A stretch of 64,000 nt of DNA. It comes from Acanthaster planci. Taxonomy: Eukaryota; Echinodermata; Asteroidea; Valvatida; Acanthasteridae. The DNA lies in NCBI RefSeq assembly GCF_001949145.1, contig NW_019091493.1, positions 724,246-788,245 of the forward strand. The letters are read 5' to 3'. The notes below the pieces were generated by a model. The model was not told the DNA's origin, searched no databases, and saw only the letters and a program-made list of their open reading frames with translations. Below, in pieces: positions 10,343 to 25,300 of the stretch (positions within the stretch are counted from its first letter, which is position 1; every line of letters begins with the position of its first letter). Both the position numbers and the translations under genes were made by a program.

Positions 10343-13300
10343 GTAATTATTGCCCATCATTACCTCAACTAGTCACATAAACAGTGTGTTTGGTTACTTC
10401 CTCTGTGCTTATGCACCATCATGAAATTGAATAAGCATACTTTCGCGGTTTGTCTGTGTTCTGGCCGATCAGTCCATCATCGTCCAGGAGGTCGAGAATC
10501 GGTAGATTGGATGGTAGTGTGCACTCACTCACGGAAAAGTTTAATAAGCAGGGCTGGCCATGCGCCTTGTCGTTGCAACAAGGGATGAAATGAAACATGA
10601 CCAACCTCATGAATACGAACAGCAGAACACAGAATGTCTGTCCCTTTAAATACAGTTGATTGATAGTTCCACAGCTAGAAACAGTCCAGGGTCCCTGGCT
10701 CCTCAAAAACTAATTTTCATAGAAAGGTTTTCATCCAGAAATATCTGGAAATTATCCAGCTACATATCATACTTAACAATTTTGGGGAGTCATTTAAAAG
10801 ACAAATGCTAGCGAGCTCTTTATATGGTTGGTAGATGTATTTTGCCTGGTTCCACAAACCACGCCATCTGTATGGTAGGTCTTGTTTCTCTGACAGAGGA
10901 CGTGCACCACACACACATTAAAACATAATCTAAAAAAAGAATTTGCAGTCACTACTGTATCCAAAACATATGGGTCATTCCATGAAATTGGATAACAAAG
11001 TGTGACAAAGGAGCTGAAATTTCAAATTATGTGTGAATCCCCCCCCCCAAGTTTTGACACATTATTAACTGGGATTCTCATAACTAGTAATACTGAAATG
11101 CCCAGGCATTATGCAACATGTAGAGGGTTGTGGATGTAACATGGAAACCACACTGAGTTTCAGTGCACAGTGAAGATTTCTCCAAGTTGCAATAGCAGAC
11201 CTGCGAACGAGCACGATTTAGCCTTATTTCTTACGGGAAATTCTTGAAAATAAATTAGTATGATTTCTCCCCCATAAAATACAGGTTTTGATGATTTTGA
11301 CATGCCTGAAAAAGATTGTAGTTGAACGATTGCCAGTGAACATTATGCTAGAAAAAAACAGCTGCAAATGTACATGTGCATACATTTGCACACGTACATG
11401 TACATGTTCAATGTAAATGGACATGTGTGCAGGGTATGCACTCCACATGTACAAACCTTGTGTGTAAATAGCATTCAGTATCCACCTTATCATTATGTTG
11501 TGATTGGCTGCCCATGAAATATTAATATTCATGTTGCATTAGTGGGACTCTTTAAAGCTGCTCGTGCGTCATTGGAAGTAGTGACAATCTCCAGTATTTT
11601 ATGTAGAGCACATTTCACTGCCACCATGGCCACCATAAATATGCAATTTGAAATAAGCTCAGGTAGGTACATATACTCGTTTTGGGAGACTTTCCAGACG
11701 AGGTACTTTGTGGTCGGGCAAAACATTTTCCCATATTCGGTTGGCATGTTCGGGTTTGAACGAAGTGCAATCTTTGTGGCAACATACATGTATGGCCACA
11801 TGGATGGCAATATTTGTGTTGATCTTTACCACATTTTCCCCTGATTATATTCAAAATACACTGAAAATATCCTGTCAGGAAAACGGTGCCAAAAATTTTG
11901 CACCTTTACTTACAATTTTCCAGCCAGAATGTCGTCAAAATCCTATGTCTGTGTGGGGCGGGAATGGGAAAACTATGGCCTGCCGGCCTGCATGCACCAC
12001 GTTGTGTTCAGTAGCACGGTTCCTTACAGCGTGGAATCGCTCTACCATTACTCCTTGAGGGATACGTGGAACTAGACATGTTAGCAACAAGACTATACCA
12101 TTTTTTACCTGTGGGGGCATGTACCATATTTTCCTTTTTATTTGTTTAACTAATAATACCGTCATGGGAGTATGCAAACTGGAGTGGTTGCTTAAAAGAC
12201 CTGTTTATACAGAAGTTCAAGGTATGGCTCCTCCAAGGGGATCACGGTACAACCCATTATTACATAATGGTAACGGACTAATGGTCAATAACAAGATCTT
12301 GACATAACTTGGAAACCGTCGAGTTTTTCTGATCAATTGTAAATTGGAAAAAATCAAAATCTACCAAACATGAGCACACTACATGCGTTGTCAAAGTTTT
12401 AGGATTCATTCTTTCTACAATCTTGTTCTTCGAAATCAATGATACCAGTCTCTAATGGCTGAATTTACTTTCAACAAACTTGGGGTGGGTGGCATAACTA
12501 CATCACAGATGTAACATGTGGAAACTATGTTTCAAGCGTAAATACATACCTGACAACATTTGGCATGTGATCTTTTGTTTGGCAAATTCTAGAAAGGGCT
12601 GTTGAAGCACGAAAAAATCCATGTCCAACAAGGGGCGCACACTTCCGCTTTATGGAACACCAATGCAACAGAATGGCTGTGGAAACCAAGCTCAGCATTC
12701 TGGCAAGAACAAATTATTTCTTTTGAACTGAAATATAGCCGCGAACGCCGAGTTGAGCAAAAATACGTCTGGGTTGTAGTTTTTGAAAAGTGGTGATTTA
12801 GTTGACAATTCCAGGTCCAAAAAACGAACTCCTGTTTCAGATGTAACTCGACTATCTATGTATGGAAACCACATGTTACGTCCATACCCTCGAACAAAAC
12901 AGGGGCTCACTTATGAAGGAGGGGGAGTTAACATAAACTATGCAGTGAACTGTGGAGGATTGATATAGATATTAATATGTGAAAATTTTTACATTCACTT
13001 TCAACCCACTCTCTTTGTTTCTTAAATGCCCATTTATTTAAAATGAAATATTGGTTTTACATAAACTGAAACCACTTTTTCGTGCTTTATGCACTGCTGT
13101 TGTCAATGAAGATCATCAAAAAAGATCATCGCCGATCATCTTAATTTATGGTGGAGGTTCTAAAAACAAAAAAATTTTTGGCAAGATCTTCAAGTAAACT
13201 ATGAATCGAGTCCCCAGCAATTTTGTCGTTCTGAAAATAAAGCCTATTTTTTCTGAAATGTGGAACTAGCTCATTGGAACTGGACAATCAGCTATACAGG

Positions 13301-16300
13301 AATAGTCATTCTTTGATAATGTATTATCAACCATTGTTCATTTGGCAAAATGTGCATGTAAACTGTAAACCAGCCATTTGCAAATCGTGTTGACTTGAGG
13401 TTTTTTATGTTGTTTGGTGAATTATTGTGGTGAATTCCAATATTATGTCATAGAAGGTATGAATACATTCATGAGAATTCCACTAATGGCCCTTTTCATG
13501 GCACGATACTTTCTGCCTTTTTGATTTAAAGTTGTCCTTACTTGCAGTTCATTCCCTCTGTAGGCCTGTCCCTTGATATTTTCACCTTTCATAATGGGTG
13601 CCCTCAACTTTTTTGTGCTCCTTAGAAGGGTCCACATTACTAAAACTCCAGTTAAGTCAACATTGTACAACTTGGCCAGGTAGCAGTCGGTGTGTGTTGG
13701 CTTCCTATACACTGTGTGGGATAGGGTGCCATCTTGTAGTCTTGAAACCTCGACATCCAAGAATGCAATGCGTCCGTCTTGTTCCTTCTCCATGATGAAC
13801 TGGATGTCGTTGTGTTGGCTGTTGAGGTGTTGAAGGAACAGCTGGAGGTCTTGTGGGCTGTGTGGCCAGACGACGAAAGTGTCGTCCACATACTGGATCC
13901 ATACGCTGGGCTTGAGGTCCGCGGAGAAGAGGGCTGTATGCTCAATTCTTCCATGAACAAGTCTGCCAGAACCGGGGATAGAGGTGATCCCATGGAGGTT
14001 TCGGAAGACTGCTCGAAGAATTTGTCTCTCCACTGGAAGCAGGAAGATGATACGCAGCTGATCAGAAGATCGTGGATTTGATGTGGTGTGAGGTTGGTCC
14101 GGTCGATGAGTGAGGGATCTTGAAGTAACCTATCCTTGGCGATGGTGCATGCTTCAGATGTGGGTACATTAGTGAAGAGAGAGACCACATCGAAGCTGAC
14201 CATTATGTCTGTGGGGCATAGAGACAACCCGTCGATGAACTGGGCGAACTGTTCCAAGTTCTTGATATGATGTGGGGTGTTGCCGACCAGAGGGTGAAGG
14301 ATCTTGCCGACTTACACAAAGGATTTTGTTGTTTTTTGTGGGAATGGGATCGAGAGTGACACGCTGACTTATGCAAAAGGACGACTTGTACTAAAAAAAA
14401 CTTGAGCAAGCAGGCGGAAGAAACACAGAGTTTTCAAGAAATGATCATGAGTGCATTGGTGCCTTACATGGCGGCGGCGGCAGCTGATGAAACCGCTAGC
14501 TACAATAGCTATGCAGGCACGGAGAATACTAATGAGGAGGTCATTTTGTGTGACCCAACTGATGATGACATGGTTTCTGAATCTGCTTGTGCTAGTGGAC
14601 TAATGTCCACAAACCAAGAAAACCCAGACTCAAAATCACAGTCACAGCTGGCTGACTCAGACCAGACTGTAACACCACAGGCACTGCCTATGGACAAAGG
14701 GTTTGCTTCCCGGTTTACTGTTCGGTCTGGGGTTGGTAATCCTATGAAGGAGGACATTGCGAATAGTCTAACTTTTCTTTTAACAGAAAAACTGGAAGAA
14801 AAGAAGATGAATGACATTGCAGACACATATCAGTGCCCCAGTAACTGTGAGGCTTTGGCAGTGCCCAAAGTAAAGCCACAAATCTGGGACAATATCTCAG
14901 CTAAAACCCGCTCCAGAGACCTGAAGCTTTAAAGGGTGCAGAAACCTCTCATAAAGGGGGTCACTGCTGTGGCTCGTGCTTTTAAGGGTCCATGAACCAC
15001 TGAACAGGAAGATGGTCTCGCCCTTCTGGCCTCGGCCAACTTTGAACTGAATAGTCTCCGCAAGGAGCTCATCAGGCCAGACCTGAACCAAAAATATGCC
15101 CACCTGTGCAGACCGTCAACGAAGGTGACACAGTGGTTGTTTGATGATGATCTGGGAAAACAGGTAAAAGAACTCCATGAGGAGCAGAAGGCCACGATGG
15201 GGGTGATGCCCTTTGCACGCCAACAACGAGGGGGTTTTCACCCTTATGCAAACAAACGTTTCCAAATTGCAGGCTGGAAAAACTGGTGGACATTCCTCTG
15301 GAACTAACAAAGCTCCTTTTTTAGGGGGGAGCCTCACTCAGCTGAAGCTGAAACAGTTCCCACGCCACCGCACCAACCAATATTAAGGGAGGCAGCACAC
15401 CCAAGGCCAACAAAAGAACAGCCAGGCCAAGAAACCAACGTAGATGATTACCTGGCAGGCCAGGCAAGACCTACTGCAGTCAAGGTAGGTATACACGCCA
15501 AAGGGTTGGGGATAGATTGTAATATGCATTTACAAAAAAATCATGTGCATGTAGGTGGTCGATTGAGGCTATTTACAGTGAATGGGAAAGACTAACCTCA
15601 GATAAAGTGATTTTAGAGGCCATCAATGGTTATCACTTGGAGTTTGGAAACTTAGGTCTGCCCCGAGGCAGGTTTTTGCCCCAGTACCGTACAAACTGAC
15701 ATACGAGGAAAGGCAGGGGGTTGAGGAGGAAATAAATAAGCTCCTCCAAAAAGAGGTCATGGAGAGGACATGTTATGAGTATGATCAGTATGTCTCGAAT
15801 ATCTTCACTCGCCGAAAGAAAGATGGGGGCATATTGCATGATATTGGATTTATCATCTTTGAATGAGTATATTGAATACAAACACCTCAAAGTGGACACT
15901 TTTGAAAGTGCAATGAATCTCATAACTGAAAACTGGTATATGACCTCACTCGACCTTAAAGATGCCTACTATTCAGTTCCCATTGCTATCGAATGTAGAA
16001 AGTTCCTCAAGTTTTGCTGGAACAATGAATTATGTCAGTATAAAGCCCCAACTAATTGGTTGAGTTCAGGGCCCCGCCTCTTCACCAAGATTTTGAAACC
16101 CCCTTTCTCCAGATTATTGAGCATGGGGCATATCCTTATGGGGTACATAGATGACATGCTTATTGTGGTGCCCTCAAAAGAGGAAGCAGAGCTGTCTGTT
16201 CAAGTCACAGCCAAAATGCTGGCAGGACTGGGATTTAGCATACACTCCACCAAATCAGTGTTCACCCCTTGACAAGAGATGGAATATTTAGGGTTTATTA

Positions 16301-19300
16301 TTGACTCTAAGCAAATGAAAGTTGTTTTGCCAGCTGCAAAAAGCAAGGAACTTAAAGTGGTTTGCCAGTCCCTACTGGCTGCATCCAAACCCAGAATTAG
16401 ACAGATGGCTAAGGTTATAGGCAAGTTACCTTCATTCCCGGCTGTGCAAAATGGGCCATTACACTACAGACAGCTGGAAAAGGAGAAAACTTTGGCACTG
16501 GAAGCGAACTATGGCCACTTTGACAGGTGCATGTACTTGTCTCCACCCACCAAGGAGGGACTGCATTGGTGGATTCAAAATATTGATAGTTCTTTTGCCT
16601 CCATTTATAGAGGCAGACCTGATGTGGAACTCATGTCAGATGCATCATGAAAAGGATGGAGGGCTACCAATGGCTCCACCCATATAGGGGGTCGTTGGAA
16701 CAGTGCTGAATCTAGGAGAGCAGAGGAAAATGAAATGAATTATGTTGAACTCCTAGCAGCCGTCTTCGCCCTGAAATCCTTCTGCGGGAACATGCACAAT
16801 ATCCATGTTAAATTGAATCTTGATAACATGACAGCAGTAGCCTACATTGCCCATATGGGGGGTATTCAAAATTAGAGAGCTGCAACTCACTGGCTAAGCA
16901 ATTGTGGAAGTGGTGTATAGAAAGAGCCATTTGGATATTGGTTTCCCATTTACCTGGGGTAGAAAACACTGTAGCACATCGAAAGTCACAAGAATTTCAA
17001 GATGAAACAGAGTGGATGCTCAATAAGAAGATATTTAATCAGTTATGGGAGTTCTTTGGCAGGCCAGTTATAGATATCTTTGCTACCCGGTTAAATACCC
17101 AACTTCCCCGATATGTATCATGGAAACCCAACCCAGAAGCTGAGGCAGTTGATGAACTCTTCATAAGCTGGGGGTCGTTGTACTTTTATGCCTTCCCACC
17201 CTTCTGCCTTGTCAGAAAATGCTTACAAAAGATAGTTTCAGACAAAGCAGAAGGAATTCTGATCATCCCAAAATGGCCTACCCAGACATGGTTCCCCAAA
17301 ATGCTCAGCCTGTAAACCCCTTGACGACAGGAATTTCTTCCCGAAAGCCAACTCCAAGAATTCCAGCCTCGCTTGGCCACGAAGGCCACCTGCCAAACCA
17401 CAAATTCTCGGTTTGTGGCCCTGCGTGCTCTGCAAGCTTTGAATTACAGGGTGAAAAGGCTGATTGTTCAGTGGCATGTGGCTCTACTCGCCCTTCCACA
17501 TTCCCATTGCCTCTTTTCAAAGTGGGGACTATTGTGAAGCTGATGATTATGATATAAAATCGGTCTTTTCATTTCTGAGCTATGCACAAAGACCAGTTAC
17601 CATATATACAAGAGCCAGGGTCTGCCTTCTTTCACCGTGTTCGCTCGAGCGTGGGCCAAGAATAATACTTGAAAAGCAGGCTGAGGATCTCAATTTTTAC
17701 GGCGGCTATAGCTGCTTTCCGGTGCGAAGGGGTTAATTCAGATACCTGTTGCAATGCCCAAAAAATGCAATCTACTACCCAACCTGTTTCTGGTAATTAC
17801 CACCCACTAAACCAGAAACTGGAACTCCTTTGTTGTTGGTTGTCCGGCAATCCATCAAAAGTACAGGAGTTCCAAAGACAGCTGCCTACATTATCCACTC
17901 CTCTAGGAGACAGTCAACCAGGATGCAGTACAGCGGATACATCGAGCGATGGCTTAACTTTAGCAGTTCGAGGAAAACAAATCCTCTGCAGGCAAATACA
18001 GTGGACATGTGACATTCCTGACTGACATTTTGAACGAGGACTAGGCTTGAACTCGCTTAACGTTGCACGAAGTGCGCTTTCATCCTTTGTAGTTTTACAG
18101 GGGGGTAAACACCCCCGTATTTTCAGATTCCTGAAAGGGGCATTTACCCGGAGACCTCCAGCCCAAAGGTACACTTTGGTAAAACTGTGTTTGACTATTT
18201 GTGCAAATTGTCTCCTGCCCACATTCTCTCACTGAAGGAACTGACATTTAAACTAGTCATGCTTCTGGCATAGGTTACCGCGCAGAGAACACAGACTTTA
18301 CACAAACTCCACCTGAACAAGATGCAGTTGAAAGCCAGCTCTGCCATCTTCACCATCCGGGATCTGCTCAAGCAAAGTAAACCCGGGAACAGTGGAATGA
18401 TCATCAAACTTAAAGCATACCCCCCGGACCAATGCCTGTGTGTGTACACCTACCTTAAACACTACCTGGCACAAACCAGTTCGCTCAGGAATCGGGGTCA
18501 AAGCAAAGAAAAACAGCTTCTAATCAGTTACAGGCTCCCACATGGTGCCGTCAGTAAGGACTCTGTTGCAAGATGGATCTACATAGTGTTGCATCAAGCG
18601 CCTCATGCTTAAGTCTCACTCAACGCGAACAGCTGCCGCATCCACTGCAAACAGAGCGGGAGTGCCTATCAGTACAGTCTGCATAAATTCTTGAGCTGCA
18701 CTTTAAGTCATGAAGGTGATCTCTGCGATGGGAGAAGAAACAAACGGAAAACAGGCCTATACCCCTAGAAGTCAGATCAATTGTTATTTAACCACTTCTG
18801 TTTTCAATATTCTTTAAAAATTCTTTTCTTCATTTACTGGACACTTACACCCACACAAAGGACTGTCTAGTGGCCACTCTAGTCTGACAGACAAAATCTA
18901 TTGATGCCCGAGTATTTCAGCGAGGCCTGCAACTTTGTAAAAAGAGCCCAGATTGTGCAGTGTTATATAACTTTCTTTTGTTAACGAACCTGGCACAGTG
19001 CGCTGCTGACCTCATTTCAATAGGGGCCAGATTAACATGCAACGGTGCTGTGTGGCTCATCGCTGAAAGGGTGGAGACCCTTTCTCCCCAGTGGAAATCC
19101 GCTCGCACTAAATGCCCCAAACCATGGTATACTGTTTCAAAACAAGGCTGGATTATCTCGACTATTGAAAGTGAAAGAAATGTTTGTAATGCCCAGCAGC
19201 CTGGTTTTTTGTTCAGAGTACGGTCTTTCGTTACAAGGCTCAGTTCCCTTTGTCTGATTTCGTGTCCGGTACCGGAAACCCCAGTGGCAAGTGGTTAAAA

Positions 19301-22300
19301 TGAAGTAAATCTGTGAATGTAATGTTCACAGCACAATATTAATTTAATCGGGTGAAAAAAAAGTCTCTGAGCTGGCGGGTGCATCCACACTGCCGAATAG
19401 TTTTCCTGACATTGAACAGACATTTGAAAAAGCAGAGATTGCATGCTCACTGGAAAGTCCCAACTTAGTGGCCTTTTAATGCATGATGGAAGCATTTTAT
19501 GGCAAAAAAAAAGCTGCAAAAGCGTTCATATCTGAACAAAAACTTAAAACATAAATGAAATCAAGATAGTTACACAATAAATTGTGTTCTGAAATGTCAG
19601 TAAACAGTTGAAACTTCACAAAATGGGTTTATTTCTGTGCCCGGGCTGCTCGGGAAAGCTGGTGGTATCAGTGGTGGTGTAGTGGGATATGCTTGCTGAC
19701 AATTTTTGGATGTCTCAGCTAAGGCCATCCTAACAAGTGGGCAGTAAGAAAATATTTTGCATGCTCATCCAAGCATGTAAGTTTACCAACGATCAAGGAT
19801 TGATAATTTTTGTTTCCAAGCAACAATGAAAGATTTATTACTGCTATTCTCCATCTCCTCATTTGAAAAATCTATAAAAGCAGTTCCTTTCAATATCAGT
19901 TGACGGCCATGCAGTATGTGGATGGAGATCCCCATAATATCAGATGTATTCATGAGGTTGGTTATTTGCATAAGCCTTGCATATTGCGTTTCATCCACAG
20001 GTGCGTCTGGTTGTCAAGGGGTCTTGTGTTTGGCAGGGACTGGCATGTTCTAGTTGATACTGCGGGATGTCCGTGGCACAGAACAGTTGGTCAATTATGG
20101 TTGAGCATAATTGCATTTGATTTAACACTCACGTGACATTTTTGCACTTACATGTAACTCAGGCCTGGCCTAAGTAACCAACCAAGCTGGTTGTTTCGAA
20201 AAGTATCTCACAGTGCAATGCAAAAACATTGTCATGTAGCTGAGATGAAAGGTGCAAAAGAAAGTTGATGCTGTTTTCAAGGCTTCAGAAAAATTGTTAC
20301 ATTTAGGGGAAATTTGGTTCAAGTCAAGTAAGTCATGAAATAAAGGCCATACATGTATGTATGTCTGGATTTGCGTTGCTTTCTACAGTTTGAATTTGTT
20401 ACAATTTTAATTTTTGGCAGACCTTTGACCCAGTTAGGCACTTTGAGTTATGTGAGATACATTGTTACCACGTATTGCACATGCATGTTATGACGTTAAA
20501 GATAAGTGAAGCCAATGTGCTGAAAGTGAACTGAAAATCAAAAGCAGATGGGTGCTTTGTTTAAGTTTTTACATTATTTGATTCAAATGAGCTTCACCAT
20601 TCTAAACATTTGTAAAACCAATTGTTGCTCTGGTACTTTGATGCTGTGGTTCACTATGTTACAATGTGTACACAGCTGAAGGATTACTTACATGTAAATG
20701 TAAGCAGCATTTTTATTCTTTTGTCAGAAACCCTGTTTAAATGAATGGATCCTCACAAATATTTTACAAATTTGTGAAAAGCATATTCTGCAAAACTGAA
20801 CCGGAGCCAGCGACATTTTGTTTTTTAGGGGGATTACAGTACAGCTCACATTAAATGCAACATGGTGCCTGGATCAATTCTGCACATCTTGTACGTGTAT
20901 AGGGTAGATTACCCATGGTATTGGATTAGATGGGGATTAACAACAGATAATAAAACCGCAAACCTTGCCCAGTGGTGATATGCCATTACCAGCACTATTG
21001 GTATGTTGCATGATATCTTGTTTGCTTGGGTTTTCAGCATTGTTTAATGACCATGGAACACGCTATTGAATACTTCCATAACCAGTAGTGTTGCTAGATG
21101 GACACAGGACACGATACCAGTACAGGCCAGGTACTGTTAAAAATGTTGAAAGCTCTTGGTAAGCCTGTAATTAACGGGAAACCGTATAGAGCTCAATCCA
21201 AAGGAGAGGCCGGTGAAAATATTCTGCTGAACTGGCTGCAGTCATTTTCCCATTTGCGGATTACAAAAATTACTAAAACTGATTTGCAGTTCAAATAATC
21301 CTCAAATTTCAGTGAAATACGGTTAATATTTCACCTTGTGAACAGGAGAGACTACAATTTTGTTGTATGTGAAAAATTCAAACATTTAAATGTTAAATTT
21401 AACTGACAGGGTTGACGAATATGATGACGATGACACTTTTGATTATGTTAGGTCTTCTGGAACAGTTTATTGAACCACTTTTTGGATCGCTTCAAAAAAA
21501 ATTTGTCGGGAATGTAAAGTAATCAAGCAAAAAAAAATTTTCCGGCCAAAACCCCTACAAGAAGCTGATTTTCTAACAAATTATTTCTTTACTTACTGAA
21601 AATAACTTTGTTAACAATTAAAGCTCAAACTTGCGTAAATTTGATTTAAGTTTTATTTCAGCTGCGCAGCAAGCGAGCTGCCGATCCCAAGTCCGTCCCC
21701 GTTCGCCGTGTGTTTATAAACCCAGTACGTCACATTCGAATCTAGTTTGTACGTATAGTTGAGGCTGCCACATGCATGTGTATACTAGCACGTGCTACAG
21801 AATAAGGAAAAGAAAACATTCAGCCTTCGGAAAAGTTCAATAAAATTAATGAAAGCAGATTTTATACATTTCATGCGATATGCATTCAGTGTAAGAGTTG
21901 ATGTATTGAATATGTACTTGGAATCACACGCAGCGAGTGACGTTCTGCCTTATAATTTTCTAAGGAGGTGATTCATTCGAATGTTTCTTTTTCGTTTGTG
22001 ATTGCGAAATCGGTCCGAAATTATTCTTCTAGAAATTTTCGGAAATGCAATTTGTACAAAAGAGAAGCTGACATTTCATCTTCCAAAACAGCACTCGTCC
22101 CAGCGAAAATGTGATATCGAATAACAGTTTTAAAAGTTGGCTTTTCCTCCCAAGCGATCCGCGACAGGGAAAAATCCAGAACTGGGAAAAGGACTTTATC
22201 ATTTTGGTAAATTTTATTTGCCTTTTTTTTGTTAACTGATGTTTTCATTTGTCCGTGAGTGTATATACCCTAATGGCTAATCTGTGCACTATTTACTCTA

Positions 22301-25300
22301 AAATATCAACTGATAAATTGTTGGACCGTATTTGGGGGCGGGAGAGATGGGGAAAAAACGTCCTGTACAAGGGTCTTTTCTATGACCTGAACCGGCCCGG
22401 CTTTCCTGTTCACACGTTAACTGTACGTTTATTTTCAGCAATGACAGAAATCAAACATTCCTTGAATGAGTGTTTCAGCATGGTACCATGTGAACACAGG
22501 TTTGAAAAACTCGTCACGGAAGCCATGTGGCCGATTCACAAATACTCGGATCCAACGTTAAAAACATCAAGCACGACATGCAAGGGTCAGGAGCTGGTGA
22601 CCCGCTCCTCGGACAACAGATAGTTCACATTAAACCTAGATATGAACAGATCTGCTGAACTACCTGTGTACCATTGTTTACGTACATGTACGTCGACATT
22701 ATTACGTTTATTTTATGTAATTGACTTTCCACAATTTTGAAAATTTGACTCTGATATCCAAAAAAGAAACAGAGTTCAACAGATGAAACACCAAACGTAA
22801 AGAAAACAGTCAAATAGGTTGAACATAAAAAAGTGTTTTAGAGAAATCAATTGGGATTTCCATGCAAACTGAATGCCATAACGGCATCGCAGTGTGCGGT
22901 GGTATACAATGATGTACATGGACGTGTTTGTCCTGTGATGAGGCCTTTCCCAAAAGTTGAGAATCGCATTTGCAGCGAACAGTTAAACGTAACGATGAGA
23001 TTTAGTGGAAGACAGACAGAAGGGTTGTTTCAGTTTGCCTGAATTGCACATGCACATTGATAAAAGGCAATTACTGCCCAAACTAAAGTTCGTTCCCGAA
23101 CTTGTCCAGTGGTAGTCCATGGCATGTCCATGTCATTTGTCCATGCAGGAACAGCAATAATAGACCCCTTGCAGTTGGTACACTGTATAGCAAGGAAGCT
23201 TTGTTTGTTCGGACTTGCTGGTTGTTCGAAGCGTTATTAGTGCATGGGATCATTGGCCCAGTGGCAGGTCTGGACAATCAAAATAGTGGCTGGGAAAAGT
23301 CGGCTTTTTGTTGTGAGCTATTATGTGTGTACTGTTACAGGTAGACTTGCAGTCAGTGGCGTTTGGGGGGAGTTCACCAACAGATATTTCAAAATCAAAT
23401 ATCAATAATTTTTTACATTTATTAGATAAAATCGGGTTGAGGAAATTTTAAGGTAAACCCAACTAACCTAGATTTTTCACCAGACATTGTTGCAAAACAC
23501 TGCGAATTATATTTACTTTAACCCCTTCTCGATGGGAATTTCTTTCCGAAAGCCGACTCCAAGAATTCCGACTCCCAGCCTCGCTTGGCCACGAAGGCCA
23601 CCTGCCAAACTGCAAATTCTCGGTATGTGGCCCAGCGTGCTCTGCACGCTTTGAATTACAGGGTGAAAAGGCTGATTGTTCTGTGGCTCTTTTCAAAGTG
23701 GGGACTATCGTGATGCTGGTGATTATGATGCAAATTCGGTCTTTTCATTTCTGGGCTACACACAAAGACCAATTACCATATACACAAGAGCCAGTGTCTG
23801 CCTTCTTTCACGGTGTCTGCTTGAGCATGGGCTAAGAATAATAGCTGAAAAGCGGGCTGAGGATCTCAATTTTTATGGCGTGTCTTAACGCCTCCCGCCG
23901 TGAAGGGGTAGAGTTACCCGATGTGACTTTTCGTGTTATAAACAAATTTGTATACATTTCAGTACATTTTGGGAAGAGAGCAAATCTATAAATGCATTGC
24001 TATAATGAAGATATGATACAAATGCTATGATCTCTACCTGTATGTACTATGCAAATTGTGTTCCTCCATGGACATACACAATGACCTTCCAGCAAAACAA
24101 GCAGGAAAGGCAGGTAAACCTCCAATAAACGTTTATAACCTCCATGCTTTGCATATCAATGCCAAGGCTGATCTGAAGCAATTTACTGGTTTTACAGGGA
24201 TTAAGCTTGGGAAGAATGCAGTGAATAAGCACAGGTGTTCTTGCTGACCGGATTTAAGGTTGGGGGTAATGAATAAGGTGAACATGTTCGTACACTATAT
24301 CGGCTCGTAACCAGTACAAAAGGATCTCCTGTAATTTGGAAGTCGGGAGATTGAAAACATGTACAGCTCACTTTCTGGCATCAAAGTTTGAATTTTTTGT
24401 GCTTGTCTATATGAAGCAAATAGCCCAATCGAGCTGTCCATGTCTAGCTTTTTTATGGGATAGAAATCTGAAAGAAATCCGGCAAATACCTGTAGTAAGT
24501 TTCTGTCCCAACATTTTCTACAGATAACCCCAAAACTTCCGTGCCAGGCTTGCAGCTGAACTGCCCCAACAAGTGAGCCAGCCAAAATGTGCCAACACAT
24601 TTTCAATTTGCCTTATAATTTTCCCTTGGCCACTTCAAACAGAGCGTTCACACCAAACTTCAAGGGAAAAGGAGAGCCAGTAAACAGAGGATTATGCATA
24701 TTACTTCCTGAACTTAATATGGCATGGCATAGATACCACACCGAATGCACGCATAAAAACATGATGAAAAAAATGAATGAAAAATGGAGTTATGCCGCAC
24801 CAGTGCTCGACATACATATATCCAATGGGAATGCTGATTTTGTTGGGCGGGTGCACCCGTTGAAGTACACGCTCCAGGCTTCCACTCGCGCAACAAGATA
24901 TGGTTCTCGAGTGGCCTAACTTGCCCTTCATTTTATCATATTTGATCAAAGTTACTGTATGAATGCGTTGTAATAAAAGTTGGCCAGATCTCTAAATTGC
25001 TTGCAAATCTCAAACAACAAAATGCTGTTGTCCATTAAAAAAAAACAAAAACAAAACTGATGGAAAAGCCAAAATATCGACCAAAGAATTACAGGGCAGA
25101 AGGTCATTCACTACGTGTGATTTCAAGTATGTTTCTGTACTCAATTTTTCATTTATTATAAGCTCTTGCAAATAATGTATGTCACATGGAAATGATTTTT
25201 ATTGTTTTTATTTATTGAATATTTGCTGACCGAAAGCTAAACATGTATTTTTCCCAGTTCCAGATCATGCTAACAAGTACGGTTATTTTCCTAGTTCCGG

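Larger units (their letters stand above)
14400..18700 (+). mobile_element. Ngaro-like tyrosine-recombinase retrotransposon, degraded
   Basis: On the + strand a gag-like region (14402-15310), a reverse transcriptase and RNase H (15664-17315) and a tyrosine recombinase (17740-18700) follow one another. The YIDD box, the RNase H linker ([20 protein letters not shown]) and the HSTR recombinase box are typical of the Ngaro branch of YR retroelements and differ from the DIRS copies elsewhere in the window. A piggyBac-type MITE (17313-17736) separates RNase H from recombinase. Multiple stops make it inactive. Its terminal split direct repeats were not found. Confidence 0.8.

Noticed and set aside
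13598-14081. Plus-strand frames over the Penelope-like fragment
   Set aside because: Shadows of the minus-strand reverse transcriptase, which carries the YVDD and YRKPTHTD motifs.
22249-22623. 124-codon + strand frame
   Set aside because: Starts at an arbitrary ATG in an intron, no recognised domain; not compatible with the KDM4 phase at either side.
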